NCBI GenBank assembly: GCA_937944855.1 | Contig: CALFAY010000029.1 | Span: 1 to 63,261, forward strand | DNA length: 63,261 bases | Reading direction: 5' to 3' | Source: an uncultured Planctomycetota bacterium | GTDB lineage: Bacteria; Planctomycetota; Planctomycetia; Gemmatales; HRBIN36 | Part shown: positions 7,620 through 15,916 of the stretch, piece after piece | Position numbering within the stretch: position 1 is the first letter of the stretch | Layout of the letters: every line of letters begins with the position of its first letter | Notes under the pieces: generated by a model | Told to the model about the DNA's origin: nothing | Seen by the model: only the letters and a program-made list of their open reading frames with translations | Databases searched by the model: none | Program-made: the position numbers and the translations under genes

Positions 7620-8307
7620 CGTGGATCTGCTCCGGCCCGTGGACTCCAGTGACGAGCTTCAATTCGATGTCGCCGGTTTTGCTCGGCCCGGTGATGATAA
7701 TCAGGTTGGCTGTCAGGTCCGCCGGCGAGCAGACGTTAAACAGGTCGTACAGGTCGGGCAGGACTCGCCGGCTTTCTGCGATTGCGATGTGGACACGGGG
7801 CAAGAGGCTGACCGAACGCGGCTGATCGGGTCGGGACAGCAGCACGACGCTTCCGGTTTCTGCAATCAGCCAATCCGCTCCGGTGATGCCGACGTCGGCG
7901 GCGAACAGTTGCCGCTTCAAGGCGTCATTATCATTCGCTGAATCCCATTCCCCGGTATCGGAGCAGGGCAGGGGAGTCAGCCACGCTTTCCACGGCCCAT
8001 GCCGGAACAGCCAATCCAGGTCGAGGCGTTGTTGCCAGTCTCCGCGGGAGAGCACAATGTTCTTTCCGCCTGACTCGTGGATTAACCGCCTGAGCAGGGG
8101 ACTGACCTCGCTCCACGACTCGACAGCGTGAGAAATACCGCCAGCCCGCTGCAATGCGGAGCAGAAGGCTGTAACGAGGTCGGAGTCGATCTTCGAGCGG
8201 CCAACCCAGGTGTGGGGCAAGGGCAGTTTCGGATCGCCGGGACGGTTGACTTCGGCAACGGCTTTGCGAACGCGCTCCAGAAAGTTCTGACGATTGGCTG
8301 CGGTCAT
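7552..8307 (-). CDS. lutC: LutC-type LUD-domain protein
   Basis: A 251-residue LUD-domain protein similar to LutC/YkgG, a subunit of the LutABC iron-sulfur lactate-utilisation complex that oxidises L-lactate to pyruvate. The core shows LFAADVGITGADWLIAETGS and the late strand SLLPRVHIAIAES. The ATG overlaps the stop of lutB (ATGA), so the two are coupled. The 3' end overlaps the convergent Nudix gene by 68 bases. No lutA (CCG-domain subunit) is adjacent. The annotation depends on the pair; the exact hydroxy-acid substrate is not provable from sequence. Confidence 0.88.
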   Translation of the reverse strand: MTAANRQNFLERVRKAVAEVNRPGDPKLPLPHTWVGRSKIDSDLVTAFCSALQRAGGISHAVESWSEVSPLLRRLIHESGGKNIVLSRGDWQQRLDLDWLFRHGPWKAWLTPLPCSDTGEWDSANDNDALKRQLFAADVGITGADWLIAETGSVVLLSRPDQPRSVSLLPRVHIAIAESRRVLPDLYDLFNVCSPADLTANLIIITGPSKTGDIELKLVTGVHGPEQIHVIVARETTELSERAVLLSSTAP

Positions 8308-9719
8308 CGCTTCATCTCCCGTTTCCAGAGCTGCCGGAACGAACGCCGCGTGGGAGCGGGGAAGTCCCGGCTCTGAGTCCAGCCCGCGACAGGCCCGGGC
8401 AGGCGGCAGCACCAGCCGTCGCGGCTCAGGGGCCGGAGCGTCCACCGCAACAGCCGCCCCATCAGCCGGTACAGCCAGGGTCGTTGCAACACACGCCGTG
8501 CCAGTCCATAGGCGAGATCTTCCCAGAAGTTCCGCTTCTTTTCGTGTTGGAGTTCCCGAAGGCCGATGAGCATGTGCGGGATGTTGATTTTGACCGGACA
8601 GGCCGCCTGGCAAGCTCCGCACAGGGACGACGCATGAGGCAGATGCGGATTGTGGGAGATGTCGCTGTACAAGGGAGTCAAGACGCTGCCGATCGGTCCG
8701 GAATAGATGCCGCCATAAGCATGTCCGCCGATCCGGCGATAGACCGGACAGGCATTCAGACAAGCCCCGCAGCGGATGCAGGCCAGGCTTTCCCGAAAGG
8801 GACTGGCCAGCACTTTGGATCGGCCATTGTCCAGGATGACCAGATGCAATTCTTCTGGCCCATCGAGGTCGCCGTTCCGAGCTGGTCCCGTGATCAGCGA
8901 GGTGTACACGCTCAGCGGATGTCCGGTAGCGGCACGAGCCAGCAGTTTGAGAAACACGGGCAAATCGCGCCAGCGGGGAATGACTTTTTCCATGCCCATG
9001 ACGGCGACATGGATGCGCGGCCAAGTGGTGGTCAACCGACCGTTGCCTTCGTTGGTCACGAGCACGAGCGTACCCGTTTCCGCGACTGCGAAGTTGACCC
9101 CGGTGATGCCCATGTCGGCGGCAAAGAATTTCTGCCTCAGGATCCGGCGTCCGGTCTTGGCAAGAGTCGGAGCGTCATCGGGAACCGGTTCGCCTAAGTG
9201 ATTGCTGAGCAGTCCGGCGATGCTTTCCCGCGTGTGGTGGACCGCCGGGGCGACGATGTGCGAAGGCCGCTCTTTTGCCAACTGGATGACGAATTCGCCG
9301 AAATCAGTTTCCGTGACTTCGATTCCCGCGGATTCCAGCGCGGCATTGAGATGGATTTCCTCGGTGGTCATCGACTTGGCCTTGACGGCCCGCTTGACGC
9401 CGTGCGACCAGGCGATGTCGCAGACGATGTTGCATGCCTGCCTGGCGTCGTCGGCCCAGTGCACAAAGCCTCCGACCGAGCGAACCGACTCCTCCAACTG
9501 CTCCAGATAGCGGGGCAGATTGGCCAGCGTACGCAGCTTGATTTGTCGGGCCTGTTCGCGGACCTGAGCGCTTTCGGGAAGCGAGTCGTAGCCGCGGCGG
9601 TTGGCGGCGGTCAGTGTGGAAGTAAGCCGTACCAGGGCCAGTTGCAGCTTGCCGTCCGACAGGGCCGCGCGACTGGCCGCAACGAACTCCCGATGTTCCT
9701 GGCGAGCGTAATCGGTCAT
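8304..9719 (-). CDS. lutB: LutB-type LUD-domain iron-sulfur protein
   Basis: A 471-residue protein with an N-terminal LUD domain (about residues 60-300) and a C-terminal ferredoxin-like region. Cluster ligands are CIRCGACLNACP (C314, C317, C320, C324) and CGACQAACP (C367, C370, C374). It matches LutB/YkgF, the iron-sulfur subunit of the lactate-utilisation complex. The characteristic FFAADMGITGVNFAVAETGT segment is near 198-216, and a similar segment is present in the neighbouring LutC. The ATG at 9719 begins MTDYARQEHREF; a divergent gene starts 91 bases away. LutA is missing from the neighbourhood and may be encoded elsewhere. Confidence 0.9.
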   Translation of the reverse strand: MTDYARQEHREFVAASRAALSDGKLQLALVRLTSTLTAANRRGYDSLPESAQVREQARQIKLRTLANLPRYLEQLEESVRSVGGFVHWADDARQACNIVCDIAWSHGVKRAVKAKSMTTEEIHLNAALESAGIEVTETDFGEFVIQLAKERPSHIVAPAVHHTRESIAGLLSNHLGEPVPDDAPTLAKTGRRILRQKFFAADMGITGVNFAVAETGTLVLVTNEGNGRLTTTWPRIHVAVMGMEKVIPRWRDLPVFLKLLARAATGHPLSVYTSLITGPARNGDLDGPEELHLVILDNGRSKVLASPFRESLACIRCGACLNACPVYRRIGGHAYGGIYSGPIGSVLTPLYSDISHNPHLPHASSLCGACQAACPVKINIPHMLIGLRELQHEKKRNFWEDLAYGLARRVLQRPWLYRLMGRLLRWTLRPLSRDGWCCRLPGPVAGWTQSRDFPAPTRRSFRQLWKREMKR

Positions 9720-9810
9720 GCGACATGCTCTCTGGCGTCTCCGCTCTCTCTGTGAGTACAATACGGATCGACCGGGAGGAGCCAACCTCGACCCAAGGGG
9801 GGCAGGCATC

Positions 9811-11073
9811 ATGCACACCTGTTTGCGAATCCTCACCGTGACGGCGCTCATCCCGCTGGGGCTGTCGCTGGCAACCGAAACCGAACGCGGCGTGCCGGGC
9901 ACCGCGATCCGCTGGAAGAAGACCGTCATCGAAGCGAAATTCCGCTCGGAAGGCTGTGCCATCGGCGATGTCAACCGCGACGGCAAGATGGACATCCTCA
10001 TCGGCGATTTCTGGTACGAAGCGCCGGATTGGAAGCGACACGAGATTCGCAAGCCGATGGAGAGCCGGGACGAGGGGCTGAACAGCTACAGCGAGTGCAT
10101 GGCCTGCTGGGCAGAGGACGTGAACAAGGACGGCTGGGTAGATCAAATCGTCATCGGCTTCCCGGGCAAGCCCGCCTACTGGTACGAGAATCCGCAGGGC
10201 AGGGCAGGGCACTGGAAGGAGCATGTCATCTGGCACAGCGCCTGCAACGAGACGCCTATCTTTATTGACCTGTTCGGCAACGGCCGACGTGTTCTGGTCA
10301 TGGGCTGGCAGCCCAAGGGCAAGGAAGACCAGGGACAGATGGCGTGGTTCCAACCGGGCAAGGATCCGACGCAGCTTTGGGAGATGCACCCGATCAGCGA
10401 ACCGAGCATTCCTCCGGAAATCAAGGATGGCAAGCCGGTCCCCGGAACCGGGCGGGAGATCCCCGGCACCCGCCGCTTCTCGCACGGTCTGGGCGTCACC
10501 GACGTCAACGGCGATGGGCGTGTCGACGTCGTCTGCACTGGCGGCTGGTGGGAGCAGCCGGCAGAACCGACCGATCAGCCGTGGCGATTCCACCCGGCCA
10601 ATCTTGGCGAGCCATGCGCCAACATGTTCGCCTACGACGTGGACGGCGACGGCAAGAATGACATCATCGCGACCTCGGCCCACAAGTTCGGCATCTGGGC
10701 GTATCTCCAGAAGCCGGGAACGGGAAGCAGCCCGTCGTTCCTGAAGACCGATCTGTTCAAGGACCTGGTTTCGGAGACCCACGCTCTGGCGTGCGTGGAC
10801 ATCAACGGAGACGGGCTGAAGGACCTGGTCACCGGCAAACGCTGGTGGTCGCACGGCAAGAGCGAGCCGGGCCACGATATGCCGCCCCGCCTCTACTGGT
10901 TCGAGGCCAAGCGCAGCAGCGACGGCGTGATCCGCTTCGTTCCGCACGAGATTGACGACGCCTCGGGCATCGGCACGCAGTTCACCGTCGAGGACTTCAA
11001 CGGCGATGGCCTGCTGGACATCGTCGTCTCCAATAAGCGGGGAACCTACCTGTTCGAGCAGCAAAGGAACTGA
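9811..11073 (+). CDS. Exported FG-GAP/VCBS-repeat protein
   Basis: A 420-residue exported protein with a signal peptide (MHTCLRILTVTALIPLGLSL) and at least five calcium-binding-type FG-GAP repeats. Examples are DVNRDGKMDILIGD, DVNKDGWVDQIVIG, DVNGDGRVDVVCTG, DVDGDGKNDIIATS and DINGDGLKDLVTG, with a last DFNGDGLLDIVVS. These form an integrin-alpha-like beta-propeller. Aromatic stretches after each repeat (WYEAPDW, WYENPQG, WWEQPAE) are typical of planctomycete versions. A surface or periplasmic role, perhaps carbohydrate or matrix binding, is plausible but unproven. GGGAGGAG lies upstream near 9775 but is distant; the ATG at 9811 is chosen for its signal peptide. Confidence 0.88.
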   Translation: MHTCLRILTVTALIPLGLSLATETERGVPGTAIRWKKTVIEAKFRSEGCAIGDVNRDGKMDILIGDFWYEAPDWKRHEIRKPMESRDEGLNSYSECMACWAEDVNKDGWVDQIVIGFPGKPAYWYENPQGRAGHWKEHVIWHSACNETPIFIDLFGNGRRVLVMGWQPKGKEDQGQMAWFQPGKDPTQLWEMHPISEPSIPPEIKDGKPVPGTGREIPGTRRFSHGLGVTDVNGDGRVDVVCTGGWWEQPAEPTDQPWRFHPANLGEPCANMFAYDVDGDGKNDIIATSAHKFGIWAYLQKPGTGSSPSFLKTDLFKDLVSETHALACVDINGDGLKDLVTGKRWWSHGKSEPGHDMPPRLYWFEAKRSSDGVIRFVPHEIDDASGIGTQFTVEDFNGDGLLDIVVSNKRGTYLFEQQRN

Positions 11074-11077
11074 GGGG

Positions 11078-11290
11078 ATGCTGTCTGAGAAGCTGATGGC
11101 GATCCTCGTCTGTCCGCTCGGGAAGAGCGACCTGCGGCAAGAAGAGGGCGCCTTGGTGTGCGTCCGCTGCGGTCCGCGCTTCAAAATCACGCACCACGGC
11201 TATCCCAATCTACTGATCGAAGAGGCGGAACTTCCCCCTGGCTGTGCGTCGTTGGCCGACCTGCCATGCCAGCGTCCGGGCCGAACGTGA
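11078..11290 (+). CDS. Trm112-like zinc-ribbon protein
   Basis: A 70-residue protein of the Trm112/YcaR family, recognised from MLSEKLMAILVCPLGKSDLR and the downstream CVRC pair, then GYPNLLIEEAE. In this copy the first metal knuckle reads CPLG, so only three of the usual four cysteines (C12, C28, C31) are in place. Trm112 proteins activate methyltransferases in eukaryotes and archaea; bacterial versions have no settled role. The gene begins four bases after the FG-GAP gene and is probably cotranscribed. An extra C-terminal Cys/Pro tail (CQRPGRT) ends the protein. Confidence 0.8.
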   Translation: MLSEKLMAILVCPLGKSDLRQEEGALVCVRCGPRFKITHHGYPNLLIEEAELPPGCASLADLPCQRPGRT

Positions 11291-11348
11291 CTTATCCTTG
11301 GATCAGATCATCGGTCCATGGGCACTCATCGGGGCTATGAGGTCTATC

Positions 11349-12305
11349 ATGGTCGGGTCTTTGGAAATGCGTCGGCGCGGGTTCGTGGCAGCGGTACTGA
11401 CTCTGGCTGTCATAGGCATGTCAATTTGGCAAGCAGACTCCGAGGGCCGCAGCGGCCCTGAACCGGGCGCGGAAATCCGGATCACCAACATCGAGCGGCT
11501 CAATTCCGCCGACGATGAAGACTGTCCAGCGCTGGCTCCGTCCAATCTCGCCTTGTTTTTCGTGAGAAAGCGCGAGGGCAAAGCGGCGGAGATCATGGTC
11601 TCGGCTCGCCGGGCAGCGTCTCAACCATTCGCCGAGGCCCGCCCGGTCGAGGAACTGAACGGTCCGTCGGATAGGTCCAATCCTTTTCCCATGCCGCGCG
11701 AAGTGGATGGCTCGGAGTACATCTACTTCAGTATGAAAGGAGAGGCGAACAACCTGGACGTGTACTTCACCCGTCGGCTGCGGCCTACCGAGCCGTACCA
11801 GTGGATCGCCAAAGCCCCGGTCCACCAGGTTTGCACGGAGGAGGACGAAGCGGATGCCTGGGTCAGTCCTGACAGCCGGGAGATGTACTTCAGCCGCAGG
11901 ACCAAGGAGGGTTGGCGGATCGGTCATGCCCGGGGAGCCGCTCCGCGCTCCTTCGAGCAGGTGCAGCTCCTGGACTTTCCCGTCGGCTTCCGTCATCCTT
12001 GGTTGAGCCGCGACGGGCTGACCATGTACTTGCAAGGGCCTCTGGACGGGGAGCGCAATGAAGATGAAGGCCGACATTCCCGCTGGGGCCTGTACGTCGC
12101 CCGGCGACCCTCCCGAACCGCCGCCTGGGGCGTGCCGAAGCCGATCTCGGTACTGAATCACTCCGAGGGCAAAATCGGCACCTGCTCTCCCGCCCTGAGC
12201 GGCGACGGACGGTTCCTCTATTTCGCGTCCGACCGGCCCGGGGGCAAAGGCGGACTTGATCTTTACTACGTCCTCGTCAACGATTTGAAGCAGGCGGGGT
12301 ACTGA
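11349..12305 (+). CDS. Exported PD40/TolB-like beta-propeller protein
   Basis: A 318-residue exported protein with an N-terminal signal anchor (RRRGFVAAVLTLAVIGMSIW). The body contains repeated segments of the PD40 (WD40-like TolB) type, such as PALAPSNLALFFVRK, WVSPDSREMYFSRR, WLSRDGLTMYLQGP and PALSGDGRFLYFASDRPGG, consistent with a beta-propeller. The start is uncertain among Met codons at 11337, 11349 and 11367; 11349 follows an AGG-containing site at a fitting distance. Secretion and propeller structure are seen; the function is unknown. It has the style of planctomycete extracellular proteins. Confidence 0.78.
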   Translation: MVGSLEMRRRGFVAAVLTLAVIGMSIWQADSEGRSGPEPGAEIRITNIERLNSADDEDCPALAPSNLALFFVRKREGKAAEIMVSARRAASQPFAEARPVEELNGPSDRSNPFPMPREVDGSEYIYFSMKGEANNLDVYFTRRLRPTEPYQWIAKAPVHQVCTEEDEADAWVSPDSREMYFSRRTKEGWRIGHARGAAPRSFEQVQLLDFPVGFRHPWLSRDGLTMYLQGPLDGERNEDEGRHSRWGLYVARRPSRTAAWGVPKPISVLNHSEGKIGTCSPALSGDGRFLYFASDRPGGKGGLDLYYVLVNDLKQAGY

Positions 12306-12398
12306 AAGCAGAGCCATTCAGGGGGCGGGCCGAAGCCTGATGCGGAGTCAGGTTGTCCGAGTCTTCCGACAACCGTCAGGGGAGGGAAGGGCGAAGAG

Positions 12399-13340
12399 AT
12401 GACGGAACCGCTGTCGCCGGGAGAGGTCGCCGAACTCCGGAGGAAGCACTACAACGCCACCCTGGTCGAGTTGCGGAAGCCCAATTCGGAACTGGGCATC
12501 TTCCGGGTCCGGCCAGACTTCGCCATTCCCCAGCACAAGCCGGGACAGTACACCACGCTGGGTCTGGGAGGCTGGGAACCGCGCATGCCGGGCTGTCAGG
12601 AGGAAGTGCTCCAGCCCGGGGAAGAAGCCAAGCTGATTCGACGGTCCTATTCGATTTCCCATCCGATTCTCACGGAGACGGGCGAGCTGGTAGCTCCGGG
12701 GGCCTTGCCGTGGTTGGAGTTCTACATCGTCCTGGTACGCTATTCGGACAGCGGTAAACCGCCAGCACTGACCCCGCGGCTGTTCATGCTGCGGGAGGGT
12801 GAGCGGCTCTACATGGGGGAGAAGATCACGGGCCATTTCACGCTCGAAGGGGTGCAGCCGGAGGACACCGTGCTGCTGCTCTCCACGGGGACCGGCGAGG
12901 CCCCGCACAACTATTTGCTGTGGCAACTGCTGACCAGCGGCCATCGGGGACGCATCCTCGCCGCCTGCTGCGTCCGCTACCGCCGGGACCTGGGCTACCT
13001 GGAGACACACCAGCGCCTCGCCAGGATGTTTCCCAATTACACCTACGTTCCCCTCACGACCCGGGAGCCGGAAACCTTCCACCAGAAGGTGTACATTCAA
13101 GACTTGATTACCAGCGGTCAGTTGGAAGAGAAGCTGGGACGGCCGCTCGAGCCGGACCATTGCCATGTGTTCCTGTGCGGGAACCCGAAGATGATCGGCG
13201 TCCCGACCGTGGACCGGACCACCGGAGCGAAAACCTATCCGCAGCCGACCGGGGTCATCGAGATTCTCGAGGCCCGGGGTTTCCGAGCCGACCAGGGGAG
13301 CAAGGCGCGGGGCAACATCCACTTCGAGGAGTACTGGTAA
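12399..13340 (+). CDS. Ferredoxin-NADP+ reductase-like flavoprotein
   Basis: A 313-residue FAD/NAD(P)-binding oxidoreductase of the ferredoxin-NADP reductase superfamily. The N-terminal FAD-binding barrel carries RRSYSISHP (FAD-binding RxYS motif). The NADP domain shows LLLSTGTGEAPHNYLLW and the late CGNPKMIG motif. The C-terminus ends in a tyrosine-tryptophan pair (EEYW), reminiscent of the aromatic C-terminus of bacterial FNRs that stacks on FAD. It likely transfers electrons between a ferredoxin or flavodoxin and NADP. The next gene (kinase) begins about 100 bases downstream, so an operon is possible but unproven. Confidence 0.88.
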   Translation: MTEPLSPGEVAELRRKHYNATLVELRKPNSELGIFRVRPDFAIPQHKPGQYTTLGLGGWEPRMPGCQEEVLQPGEEAKLIRRSYSISHPILTETGELVAPGALPWLEFYIVLVRYSDSGKPPALTPRLFMLREGERLYMGEKITGHFTLEGVQPEDTVLLLSTGTGEAPHNYLLWQLLTSGHRGRILAACCVRYRRDLGYLETHQRLARMFPNYTYVPLTTREPETFHQKVYIQDLITSGQLEEKLGRPLEPDHCHVFLCGNPKMIGVPTVDRTTGAKTYPQPTGVIEILEARGFRADQGSKARGNIHFEEYW

Positions 13341-13442
13341 CGAGCGGCGAAGTTCGCTATGGTCAAAGGATAGGGTCAGCGCGAGGCATCAGCGGGAACG
13401 GGTCGGAAAACCGCCCGGAACCGTGTCGGGAAGCGGTGAGCA

Positions 13443-14303
13443 GTGTCTAACGACGTAATCATCGGCGGCTATCGCCAGACCAACCTGATGATGACCGGCC
13501 AGACCAGCCAGGTCTGGGAAGTGGTCGAGGTCAGCAGCGGACGGCACTTCGCCCTGAAGCTGCTTCTGCCGGAGACCGTGCGGAACGCGGAACATCGCCA
13601 GTTTCTTTACCATGAGGCCCGCGTTGCCATGGCTATGTCGCACCCCAACATCATCAAGGTGCTCAAGCTGGTGCCGGAGAAGCACAACCCGTACATGATT
13701 ATGGAGTTCTTCCCCGGCAAGAACCTGAAACTGCGGATCATGCACAAGGACCCGCTGATCCGCGAAAAGGGCCACAAGATCATCACGCAGGCCGCCAGCG
13801 GTCTGGCCCACGTCAACGCCAAGGGCTGGGTCCACCGCGACGTCAAGCCGGACAACATTCTCGTCAACAGCAGCGGGGAAGTGCGGATCATCGACTTTGC
13901 CCTCGCCCAGAAGATCACCAGCGGCGGCCTGTTCGGCTGGTTCCGTCGCCGAAGACAGACGTCCGGCACTCGAAGCTACATGTCTCCGGAGCAAATCCGC
14001 GGGGAACCGCTCGACGGCCGGGCAGACGTGTACAGTTTCGGCGCATCCCTGTACGAAATGGTCACGGGCCGCCCGCCGTTCCGCGGCCTCAGCCCCAACG
14101 ATCTTCTCAACAAGCACCTCCGCGAGAAGCCGGTTTCCCCTATCGTTCACAACCCCGATGTCACTGACGAGATGGCGGAACTGATTCTGCGGATGCTCGC
14201 CAAGGACAAGAAGGAACGCATCCAGGGCTTCACCGAGTTCCTGGCGGCGTTCCGCAACATCCGCATCTACCGCAGCGACAAGCTCGAACGCAGCCCGACC
14301 TGA
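13443..14303 (+). CDS. Serine/threonine protein kinase, DFG replaced by DFA
   Basis: A 286-residue soluble Hanks-type kinase. Seen features: ALKLL with the ATP-anchoring Lys (K39), HRDVKPDN catalytic loop at 131-138 (D133, K135, N138), and SPEQIRGE in place of APE. The Mg-binding DFG motif is DFA (D151-F152-A153), and the Gly-rich loop is weak (MTGQTSQV). Asp151 is kept, so activity remains possible but may be altered. There is no transmembrane segment or sensor domain. The GTG start at 13443 is chosen as the first codon giving a kinase N-lobe. The partner substrate is unknown. Confidence 0.88.
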   Translation: MSNDVIIGGYRQTNLMMTGQTSQVWEVVEVSSGRHFALKLLLPETVRNAEHRQFLYHEARVAMAMSHPNIIKVLKLVPEKHNPYMIMEFFPGKNLKLRIMHKDPLIREKGHKIITQAASGLAHVNAKGWVHRDVKPDNILVNSSGEVRIIDFALAQKITSGGLFGWFRRRRQTSGTRSYMSPEQIRGEPLDGRADVYSFGASLYEMVTGRPPFRGLSPNDLLNKHLREKPVSPIVHNPDVTDEMAELILRMLAKDKKERIQGFTEFLAAFRNIRIYRSDKLERSPT

Positions 14304-14377
14304 GATGGCCGCAGACTGGTTCCCGGCATAAATTGCTTGTGCCGTCTCGGGCATTATGCCTCCGCTGGGAACCGCCT

Positions 14378-15400
14378 ATGGCACCGCAGCACCGTTTGCC
14401 CTTTGAGGAACCCACGGCCGAACTGGAAGCGGTCCTGGCCCGTCTCGAAGCCTCGACTAATCCCAATCAAGACCACAGCGAGGAGATCCGCCGCATTCGC
14501 AAAGAGCTGACGGCCCTGAAGCGGCGCATCTTCAGTAATCTGACGGCCTGGCAGACGGTACTGGTCGCCCGGCATCCGGAACGTCCGCAATTCCTCGACT
14601 ACCAAGAACTGATCTTCGAGGACTTCACCGAGCTGCACGGCGATCGGGCGTTCGGCGACGACCGGGCCATCCGGGCTGGCTTCGCCCGACTCGGCGACTT
14701 CAAGGTGATGCTCATCGGCCACCACAAGGGCCGAAATCTCAAGGAACGTAACGAGTGCCTTTACGGTTGCGCCCATCCCGAAGGCTATCGCAAGGCCCTC
14801 AACAAGATGAAACTGGCCGCGAAGTTCGGTCTGCCAGTGATCTGCCTCATCGACACCCCCGGGGCATATCCGGGCATCGGTGCCGAGGAGAGGGGCCAAG
14901 CCCAGTTGATCGCCACGAACCTCATGGAGATGTCCCGGCTGCCGACGCCGATCATCTGCATCGTCATCGGCGAGGGCGGATCGGGCGGGGCGCTGGGCAT
15001 CGGCGTCGGCGACCGCATCAGCATGTTGGAGTTTGCCTACTACTCGGTCATCAGTCCGGAAGGCTGTGCGGGCATTCTGTTCAAGGAAGCCAACGAGCAA
15101 ACCAAGGCCAAGGCGGCCGAGGCGCTGAAGCTGACCTCCCGCGATCTAGCCCGGCTGGGCATCCTCGACGACATCATCCCCGAACCGCTCGGCGGCGCGC
15201 ACTGCGACCACCGGGAGATGGCCAATAACCTGAAGACGTACCTCCTCCGCTACCTGCGGGAGTTGAGCGAGATACCGATCAACGACCTGCTCGAGAGGCG
15301 CTACCAAAAGTTCCGGCGAATCGGCGTCTTCGAGGAAGGTCTGGCCGAGGCGGCCCGGGAACTGGCGCAGGAACTTCCGCCGGGCCGTCAGGCGATGTAG
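14378..15400 (+). CDS. accA: Acetyl-CoA carboxylase carboxyltransferase subunit alpha
   Basis: A 340-residue AccA, one of the two carboxyltransferase subunits that move CO2 from biotin to acetyl-CoA to make malonyl-CoA, the first step of fatty-acid synthesis. Family signs: early helices with RIRKELTALKRRIFSNLTAW, FEDFTELHGDRAFGDD, then PVICLIDTPGAYPGIGAEERG and GEGGSGGALGIGVGDR (oxyanion region), ending YYSVISPEGCAGIL. The Met at 14378 (MAPQHRLPFEEP) is chosen because the frame before it looks non-coding. No accB, accC or accD gene lies nearby. Confidence 0.96.
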   Translation: MAPQHRLPFEEPTAELEAVLARLEASTNPNQDHSEEIRRIRKELTALKRRIFSNLTAWQTVLVARHPERPQFLDYQELIFEDFTELHGDRAFGDDRAIRAGFARLGDFKVMLIGHHKGRNLKERNECLYGCAHPEGYRKALNKMKLAAKFGLPVICLIDTPGAYPGIGAEERGQAQLIATNLMEMSRLPTPIICIVIGEGGSGGALGIGVGDRISMLEFAYYSVISPEGCAGILFKEANEQTKAKAAEALKLTSRDLARLGILDDIIPEPLGGAHCDHREMANNLKTYLLRYLRELSEIPINDLLERRYQKFRRIGVFEEGLAEAARELAQELPPGRQAM

Positions 15401-15421
15401 GCTCATGGTCAACCCATACCA

Positions 15422-15506
15422 AACAAAACATAAGAGCCATTATCGGACCTTACGTCCGGGACTGCGGCCAGGCGGCGACGTCCGATAAGGCGCGTTATGT
15501 TTCGTT
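15422..15506. repeat. 85-base element with 27-base imperfect terminal inverted repeats
   Basis: The outer arm AACAAAACATAA (15422-15433) matches the reverse complement of 15495-15506 at 11 of 12 positions. The inner arm TTATCGGAC (15440-15448) matches 15480-15488 perfectly. The two arms on each side are separated by the same six bases, so the whole is a symmetric 27-base inverted repeat around a 31-base core. It sits in the gap between accA and a small membrane protein. It could be a MITE, a recombinase site or a transcript hairpin; I saw no other copy in the window. Confidence 0.7.
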
Positions 15507-15535
15507 GTGATAGGAGTTTTTCGCAGGGAAACCGC

Positions 15536-15913
15536 ATGGACTCGACTTCGGCGTGTCCCAGCAACATTGGTCCCCGGCAACGTCTGCTGCGATGGGCTTT
15601 CGCCGGCCTGCTGACCGTCGCGACGGGCGTGCTGATGGCTTGGCTGATCGCCGCGGACCAGCCTCGCTGGATGCGGCTCCTGGTGGCCATCCCGGCCTGG
15701 TTCGCCTTGCTGAACATCTTTCAGGCGCGTAACCGCACCTGCGTCTATCTGGCCGCCCGCGGCAAGGCCAACTTCGATCAGGGCGAACAGGCGGTGGCCG
15801 ACGCCGAACTGGACCGCACCCTGCGTCGTCAGGCTCGTATCATCGTGATCCAAACCACCGTGGCTACGCTCGTGGTCGCCGTGGTCTGCTATCTGCTTCC
15901 CCCCTGGACCTGA
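15536..15913 (+). CDS. Small membrane protein of unknown function
   Basis: A 125-residue protein with hydrophobic helices near residues 20-37 and 42-58 and another at the C-terminus (about 100-119). The middle is a charged helix (ARGKANFDQGEQAVADAELD). No family recognised. The Met at 15536 is chosen over an upstream frame start that lies inside the inverted-repeat element. The next gene (Gfo/Idh) starts three bases after its stop, so the two are probably cotranscribed. The inverted-repeat element lies about 30 bases before its start. Confidence 0.65.
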   Translation: MDSTSACPSNIGPRQRLLRWAFAGLLTVATGVLMAWLIAADQPRWMRLLVAIPAWFALLNIFQARNRTCVYLAARGKANFDQGEQAVADAELDRTLRRQARIIVIQTTVATLVVAVVCYLLPPWT

Positions 15914-15916
15914 GGC

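Noticed and set aside
9304..11190. A 628-codon minus-strand frame
   Set aside because: Opposite to the FG-GAP gene, whose repeats generate a long open complement; no motifs of its own.
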